Notes under the pieces: generated by a model
The model's database searches: none
Seen by the model: the letters and a program-made list of their open reading frames with translations, nothing else
What the model was told of the DNA's origin: nothing
Program-made: the position numbers and the translations under genes
Source: Sclerurus mexicanus
Taxonomy: Eukaryota > Chordata > Aves > Passeriformes > Furnariidae
Length of the DNA stretch: 64,000 nucleotides
Direction: 5' to 3'
Assembly: GCA_013396755.1 (NCBI GenBank)
Contig: VWZF01004008.1
Location: 1,508,624-1,572,623, forward strand
Shown here: positions 46,101-55,100 of the stretch, piece by piece
Layout of the letters: each line of letters starts with the position of its first letter
Position numbering within the stretch: the first letter of the stretch is position 1

Positions 46101-49100
46101 AGAGACACAAGGTGACTGAACATCACAGGGCAGACACTAAGGGTGTGACCCACAAGACAAGCACAAAACACCACATTCACAGGAGGGCAGGGGCTGGAGA
46201 TGGGACTGGGGAGGGCAGAGAAGTGCTCTTCAAATGTCCCTGGTAAAAGGCACTTGCTTCTTCTCCGTCTACAAGGATGTCTGTAGCTCTCAGAACTCCG
46301 AGCCCATCCCACAGAACAGTACCAGTGTCTTAAAAGCCCCTCTTGCCATGCCTAGGCAGTGCATGTGGCAGTGAGGACTGCTCCATTCCCACCAGCATGA
46401 AGCCACATGGAACTATTCAAGGGGAACATCCCATGGCCCCACTAACTTCAGCAGGACAACTCAGGTGCAGAAGCACACAGGTAAGGGTTTGGAAAAGCAA
46501 TGCTGTCAGCTTTAAGCTCTCCAGGACAGAGCATGTTTTCCAGGCTCAGCTTTGTATTTTATCATTTCTTACAGACACTACGCATCAATGAACTAGAGAA
46601 ATCATCAAAATCAGCAGGAAGGCAGCCAGATTGGAAAGAGAACATTCATCAGATCCCATATTCCAACCCGTATTCTATTCTGGAATATGACCACGAGCAG
46701 ACAGTGTGTCTGTCTGGCAGCCCAGCTGCGGGGCCAGGCCATTGTGACACTCGGTGGCTCCTATCAGACTGCACAACCCAACCCTCCCCCGTGTCTACAG
46801 TGGGCTGTGGCCAGTTATCCCGCCAGAGCGGGCAGACTGGGAGGTCCTGTGCTCAGGGGAGAGCTCCAGCTCCAGAGCCAGCCCCGAGGCTCCATCCTTC
46901 CCAGCTCCGACCTCGCAGCTCCCGGCGCATCCACCGTGGAGCCGTGAATTTCACGGCTGGCACTCGCTTTACACTCCTGCCTTGGCTCTGCGTAAGCTGA
47001 GAGAAACAACAGAAGGAGAGAAACAAAGCGGCACGGACAGCTGGGCTCGGTGTGAGCTCCATCAGCAAACCTGCTCGCTCAGGACAGACGGCAGCACGGG
47101 AAGCTGAGACTATTTCTCCTCCGAGGCTCAAAACACGCCTCACAGCCGAGGGTTTTGCCTGTCGGTGGCTTTGGACAGCATTTGGTGTGTGCAGGAGAGA
47201 ACGACTGCCTAGCCCGATCCTGAAATGCCAATCTGGAGATTCAGAGCACTTGTGCCCCCCCAGGAACACCCTGCTGACCAGGAAAGCAGTTGCACTGGCT
47301 TCACAGAAAACAAGACAGTGCTGCAAGAGCTTTCCCGAGTCAGAGCCTGATGAGAGGATGGGAAGAGCCAACACCAACCCCAAACCATGCAGGCAGGTCT
47401 CTTACTTCACCAGCATCCAGCCTGCTCTCTGTTTTTGGATCAGCTGCTGCTTCTTCCCTCACTTCATCCACTATCTTTCCTCCACTGGACACGGTGTCAG
47501 CAGTGGCAGCCAGGCTTCCCAGCTGATCTGCCTCGGCACCTTCCACAGCCAGAGATGCAGCTCCAGGCTGTCCAGGACCACTGGGCACATCCATCCCTGC
47601 CGTGCTCCTTTCTCCCACAGACTGGGGCAGCTCTTCAGCTGCTGGGACACCGCCTTCCACCTCAACATCACCTTTGTCCAGTACTTTATTCCCAGCAAGT
47701 TCCCCAGCAGAGTCCTCCTTGTTCTGGCCAGACAGGCTGCTGTCAGCATCTCCGGGAAGGATTTGAACTGGAGATGGAGGGCACGCAGCATCAGAATCCA
47801 AGGAAGACTCCTGCACTTCTTCAGCAGGTCTTGATTTTAAAGACTCCTTCTAGGCAGCAAGTCAAACACAATTATAGCCACAACATTCTCTCTGGGGGTT
47901 GCAAGGGTCAGGAATAGCACAGGCTCTCCTACAGCAAGCAGCAAAATCACAAAGCTTTGGGTGACTTCAGGACCTGTTTGACTTCTTTTCACACAGTCCC
48001 GTTCCAAGGCAAAGGACTCCACTGAGATAATCTCATTCATTTCTTGGGCTCTGACTTGTTTTTTTTATCTGTTGCTTTTTTATTCGCAGGGTCTCAGTTG
48101 ATAAGAGTGGACAGTGGCTGTGCAAGGCCACCAGCCCCAGGAGCACCCAACGTGCTCCACAGCAGACCCATTTTCACCTCCACATTGGATCTGTTCAGTA
48201 AGAGATTGGAATTGTAAGAGACCATGACTGGACATTTCATTTCTGCCTCACGTTTTAAGCAGAGAACAGTAGGCAGGATCATCATCCCACCTTCCAGCAG
48301 GACAGACTTGAGGGTGGGCACTGATTGACGCCGCCCCTTATTGCTCAGAACAAGCCTGTGACTAAAAGAGAAGGCTGAGAGATGGCAGAACCCACTGCCC
48401 TGGGGGGAAAAAAAAAGCAACCCCAAATTAAAGCTTAGTCACCCAAAGGTTCAACTGCCTCTCCCAGCAGTGGAGAGGCCACAACACCCACCGTGGAGAG
48501 CGGAATAGCCAGGAGGGAGCAGGAGAAGGTTCCCTCATCAGTATGCAAACAGACCTGCTCGCACGTCCCACTTTCTCACTGTTTTATTAATGCTGCGGTG
48601 TCTTGTCAAACATTCCCTGCATCCTGCGTACAGCGTGTACCGTACACTGAGCGCATATTTTAACGGTGTATTTTTATCAAAGTGCCACTGGAACGCTGTC
48701 AGCTCCAGACCCGGAGCTTGCAGCACGTTCCCTGGCACGTCATTTGTCTGCAAGACCTTCTCGGGGCCCAGAGAGCCATCCATCAGGCTGGAGAGGCCAG
48801 GGAAATCTAATCACTGGGCACTTCCCAAAAAACCTGCAGCTCCCAGCCTCACCTGCAATTCCCTGGTACTGAGTGACAGCTCATGGCCCCTGTCCAGCAG
48901 AGGTTCCCAGAGTCACTAACCAGCCACACGAGGCTCCGGGAAGGCTTTGGTGACACCTGAACCCAGAGAGAGGTGTGCAAGGGGCATTTTAGGGCTGCTC
49001 CAGTAGAGGAGCTCTCATAGTGGTTTCATTTAACTGGGGATGAAGGTGGCTGGAAATTTATGCTCCTTTTGGACAGACTTGCTTTAGCGTTCTCCAGAGG

Positions 49101-52100
49101 ACATCCCACCAGGAGACCTGACAGTGTCCAGGATATCCCAAATGGGACCAAGCAGGATGCTTGAACACAGTGCAGTTACTTCCCCTCAAGGTGCACATAC
49201 ACCACCAACAGAACATACCAGTGTACCAGTAATACTGTGCACACAACAGGGTTTCTCTCCAGGCAAGTTCACCTCCATTACTAAAATATCCCAGAATAAT
49301 TTCTTCAGCTGGCAGAACCCTATTTTAAGGGCAGCTATAGACAAAAACTTTTGTTAACGTTATGCCTTGATGATCACAAATGCAACTCTCCAGAAGAGGG
49401 AACCGTGCCAGTCAGAGACACAGGTGGAAGAAGATGAGGGAGGTTTTCCTTCTGCAACAACAGACTATGGATTTCAGAGCTGGGACAAGTCATTGGGTCA
49501 TAATTGGCTTCAGCTGATCTTTTCACAAGCTGTAACTTGTTTCACCTACGCTGAAAGATTCTGAGGGGAAAATCCTGCCTATCAAATAATTATTTCCAGT
49601 GATCTGCGTAAGTCTGGAGAAAACCACATTGATACCAAAGACAGCAGGTTTAGGAAACACACCTGATCCAGAGATGGACAATCAGGATGAATTGCTCAAT
49701 CCAACTCAAGAAGCAGGATGACTCTGCCACCTCTGCACTTTAACATGTTGAACTTGAGAGTACAACAAGAAATTTCACATTTTTTTCTACCTTTAAAAGG
49801 AAAAAAGGAACAAACCTCATGCTGCATAGAGAATAACTTCGAAGGGTGATGTGCTCCCTTCCTGCTCCCCGATTCCAGGCTGTTCTCAGGCACAGGGAAG
49901 GGGTAGGAACACCAGACCTCATCTGGGCAGCATTTGCCCTTAGATTTTACTTTTACACCTCTCTCCATGCACATAACACTTTAACCAGCGAAAGAAACAA
50001 GCCAAGCAGCTACCAGATGCAACCACACCACAAGCTGCCCATCGCATGCAAAGCCTCAGTGCCACTGTGCAAGCAGGATGGCAATGCCACAGCCACCATC
50101 ACCTCTCCCAGGCTGCCAGCATCCTCCGTGGGACTCCCAGGGTGCTGGGGGTCAGCTCCAGGGGGATCAGCACCATCAGCGAACGGGCTGCTCTGGTTCT
50201 CCTGCTCTGCCTCGCTGTTCTCCTAGCAGAGGGGTGACACAGCCACTTGCAGAAGTCCCCACACCACCTTTCCAAGCCGGGAGAGTCACCCACTGTGGGA
50301 CTCTTCCCAGCTCGACTCCCTGTGAGCTGTGTCTCCCTGCAGCCACACTCCTCCAGCACAGGGGACAGCAAAGCGACCCACAGAGCAGCCATTCCTCCCC
50401 CCTCACCAGCCAGCCCTATGTTGGGATCCTAGGGATGTGTTCCCTGCACTACATCCCTTTCAGATGAGGAACAGAACAGCTGTACTGCTCAATGTTTATG
50501 TACAGAGGCAGCTCCCTTTCACCCTCCAGCCAGGAATGGTAATTTTCCAACACAAAGGACCCCCTTGATTCCCACCATTTACCCAGAGACTGATCCCAAG
50601 GTGCCAACACCGTCAGAGAAGACCGTTTCTGCTGCCACAGGACTCTCACAGGCACCCAGAGGTGCTGCCAGACCTATTTCTTCTCTTGCCCCTTCCAGCA
50701 CTATCCCCGAGCTCTTCTGTATCTTAGAGAAGAGTCTCATATGCCTGAAGTGAGGACTCAGGATGCCAGAAGGCAGGAAAGCAGGTTTAGGTGAGAACTA
50801 ACCCCACAGGCAGCTAAGCACACTGAGCTCTGGGAGAGACCCTCTTTCCAAGGGTACATTCAAGCTACTGTACACACCTCACCCCTCAAGTTCTCCAGCA
50901 TCTGACCTGGGTTTCATTTTCAGTGCCTTTTTCTCAGTTAACCCACTCCCTGCTCCAGAAATGCCCACTGAAGGGGGAGCATTTCTTCCCACTTCTCTTC
51001 CCAGACACTCCGATGCTGCCTCCACTCCACCCAACAAGCTGTCTCTGCAAGTCACTAAGACCACGTATTTCCTTTGAATACAGATATTCAACCCTGACCA
51101 CAGGCTACATGAAGCCAGTTTTTTCATTACTTCATCCATTATTGCTTAGATTTCCCCCTGTAGGACTTGCTACACAAACCCTTTCCCCTGTTTAGCAAGG
51201 AAGCTGGAGAAAGGCTGGGGAGCAGGCTGAAGCTGGGCTCCTAGGAACGCTTTTCTACTGCCATCTCATGGAACTACAAAAGAATTCTATTTTCCAGTTG
51301 GGCACTGCTATCTTATCAGGACTAGGATATCACCCATCTGGGTTAACAGTCTGGCTGTCGGCAGCAATTGCCATTCCATAATAGATTCCTGAAGCCCCAT
51401 CCCCAGGCACTGAAATGCCAAGACAGCTCTTTGTTCCTGCACACATTAACATTTCAGTGAGGAATTGGGCCCCCACAGGCTGCTTGTTGTCTGGAGATGA
51501 GAGAGTCAGGGCTCTCTTTGTCACATCCACTTTAGTATAAGCCTTCACAGATCCTGCCCAGCACCTTGAATGGGTTCTCCAGCAAAGTACTTTACAGTTT
51601 AATTTTCGTGTGCTGTGAAAAGGATAAGGCAAATACTCTAAAACACTTTAAAAGAAATTAATTTGCCTTTCAGATACTGGAACAGGATTTTCAAAGCGGT
51701 GAGAAAGGATTAATGTCAGCACAAACAGTCGGGCCAAATCACCAGAGCTGCTTACAACGCACTTCCCATTGTGCCCTTGTCATCTTAAGGCTGATCCCGG
51801 CTAAGGAAGCCCAGGCAGAGCACAGGGAAAGCACAGCGTCTGCACAAGGCCTTGGGTGCACTGAATGCTCAGTGTCTCAGACATGGGATTTATCTACAGT
51901 GCAAGAAGAAAGAGAACAGGTTTTGTGTTGTCACAAAAAAGTGGCCACGTGCAGCCCACATTAAGATCCTCGCAGGACTGAGTGACAGTGCAATAGCGTT
52001 CCCAGAGGATTTTCCCTTCTTTCCCCACTGCAACTTCAGTTGAAAATGAGTTTTCTCTATACACTCACTGCAAGAAAACATGTGGAAGCAAAGCGTGCCT

Positions 52101-55100
52101 CTTCCTCACCAAGCATTCCTCCCACAGCAAGTGTAGTAGCACCTCCGACCTGAGACCCTCTTCCTGCTGTTTCATGGAAATCTGCTTTTCCACCTTGCCT
52201 GGTTCATCTATGTGGCTTTAGTTTTCTCTGCTTTAGAGTGAAACAAAGCTCCAGCCTGTGCAAAGATGTCTCCCTCAAGTCCCAGCTACCAAAGCACAAC
52301 CATCCTCCCCTCCAAACGTGAGCTTGCCTTCAGCACCCACCCCACTGTCCCCTGCGGGGCACATACGGCTTCCCACACACCCCCCCCAAGCTCTGCTGCT
52401 GTGCCTTCCTCTCCATCAGCCTGCTCCAGGTTGTTCTCATTCCCGTGTGACACAGGAAACTCGTCCCTCTGACACCATTCCTGCACTCTCATCCCTCAGC
52501 TCCTCTCCCACCTGGGCAGTTTCACCTGCCCATCCCATCACCCCTGGCCTTACCTCAAATTCAAAGCTGCCTCCCAGGGCGTCAGCATCCAAGTACACGT
52601 TTTTTAACAGTCCTGATGTCCCACGGAAACTCTAAAGGCATTAAAAAATAAAAAAAAAAAGACATGACCAAAACTGAGTCGTGCCCTCTGCAATCCCACA
52701 GGAGGGTTTCTCAGCATTGAAATAAGGCAGGAGAGCCATGGCCATACACCTACAGCCAGGTCATTTTGGAATTACACCGTGGCAGATGTTGATTTACAGG
52801 GATTACAACGCGGGCACAGGGTTAGATGCTTTTTGGGGACCAATCAGCACAGAGAAAATGCAGCACAAATTAAAGCCCAGAGGCAAATGAAACAGATACA
52901 GTCAACCAGCCATTAAGAGGCCAGTATCATGATGCTTCATGCACTCTGGTTACTGACACACACTGAGAGCCAAGGCACACAAACTACCTCATTTTCACTT
53001 TCTTCCTCCTCGTTTCTCCATTTGTCCAGAGCTGTTGCGTTCAAGGAAACCTTCTCATCACAGATCAAGCCCAGCAGGTTCTTGGTGTGCCTGGTGGGCT
53101 TACAGAGCTCTGCAAGCTGTGAAGGCCAAAAGAAAGGGAAGTGAGAGGAGAGAAAAGGGAAGACAGAAACCCACTGAGACACTGGGCAGCTGCTGGATTC
53201 TGGAAGGAGCTCAGGATTTCACTGCTACACTTGTGCTGCCAGAGCCACATCCAGCTGGGAGAGGAGATATTCTTAATGAGGCCAAAGGGGCTCCTGTCCT
53301 GCAGGGGCACATCTGCAAACCTGCCTGTGCCTCCAACACTCATTCAGGCAAGACCATAATAAAATATTTGAAATCACTAGTGACAAGACTTAACCCAGCA
53401 AGAAAACCTTCAATCAAAGTGTTGATTTGTATGTTTCCCACGTATCTTGCTTTGCTTTCCTTTAAAGGATCAATTTCCTACCACTTAACATGTTTATTTG
53501 TGAAGGTGACTCTTTGTATATTTTGCACATATTTGCTTTGCTTTCCTTTATAAGATCAATTTCTCACCACTTAACAGGTTTGTTTTATTGACCCAAAGGT
53601 CGCTTTCTAAAAACAATCATTCAACATGATTGTCTTACATTTATCAGGAAAACCGTTCTTTTAATTTTTTTATTCTCAGATAGATGAGAGAAAACATTGT
53701 TTATTAGATTGTATTATCTGTATTGTTCATCATGCTTCATTTGCACACCAAAGTTGTACTAAAATGAACTTAATAGATTTTGTTTCCCCCACAGTAATTG
53801 AAACGATTCCCTCTTTAAATCTGCTAAACATAGCAGAAGAAAGCTCACCACTGATTTAGCACTGGGCTCCCTAGAAACAGAAAAAGAAATACAGTTTTTC
53901 AGCAGACAACAGCATTTCAAAGCCGACAGAAGATCACAAATACTCGCATTTAAGCTTCTAAGCGTCCCCATGCCTGTGAGCCTTTGCAGTGTGCCTTCCA
54001 GGGAAGAGGGAGCCTCACCTGAGCTCCTTCCTTGGTGATGAGGCCAGAGTCCACCACACTGTCCAGGTTCAGTGGCCCACGAGGGACGACGGACTGAGAC
54101 GTTGCGAGGCCACGGAGTGGGGAGAGGGTCCCCAGGGGCAGCTGGATGGGGGCCAGGTGGGGGCCCAAGGGCTGGAACACGGAGAGGGGACTCGCTGAGA
54201 GGAGAGCACAGGTGTGCAGCTTCCTTTGGAAAGGGAGGAGCTGCTCCCCTGTGCAAGCACAGGCTGCTGAAGTAACCCCAGCACCACTGAAAACCTGCTT
54301 GGAGACCCCACAGCCAGCAGCACGTGGGACATTAAGGAAATACACTTTGATTTACATATATATTCTGCCTTCCAAAGACCCATCTGAATGGGTCCAGAAT
54401 GCTCCTTCCTTCGAGCACACAGCATCCCTGGGAGCCATCCCACATCCTCATATCCCAAGTTATCCTCACCCAGAAACGTGACCACCCTGTTGGACAGTGT
54501 AGAATTCCTCACCCCACTAGTCTCACCCTGCACGGGTTAAACTAGAAGCACACTCATGCCAGGGCTTTCCCTGTGGCACAGCAGCACAACAAAGGGCTGA
54601 TGCTTCAGCAGGGCACTGTGTGTTTTCAGAAACCACAGTCCCTGTATTCTGCGTCTACACAGGACTCCAGACTGAAATCAGAGTTAACTCACTGACGGAT
54701 AGGGAGAGGGAGATGAATATGCACTGACCCTTCTTTCAACAAGTCATCACCACTGCAATGGTAGCAGAATAAATCACATTCTGGGCTTAAACTAATTATT
54801 TTCTACAGATGGCCATTAACCACACATACAGAACAGAGGATGTTCCTGTCCTTCGGTAGACATAAATGTGCTTCCATCAGGCTAATTAAAACTTCAGGGA
54901 TAATCTACAGTTTATCTGTTATTTATAGTTCTTATCAGTTACCTGAGCACTACCACACTGGTAATGAGAAACCTGAGCTGAAGACTCAGTGGAGTTACAG
55001 CTGGGCAACAGCAGAGCAAAGCAATCCATTAATGTTACACACAGTGACCTTTCAGTTCATTTTAGCCTTCAGAACCAGAGATTTGGTAAGTTCTTATTAA

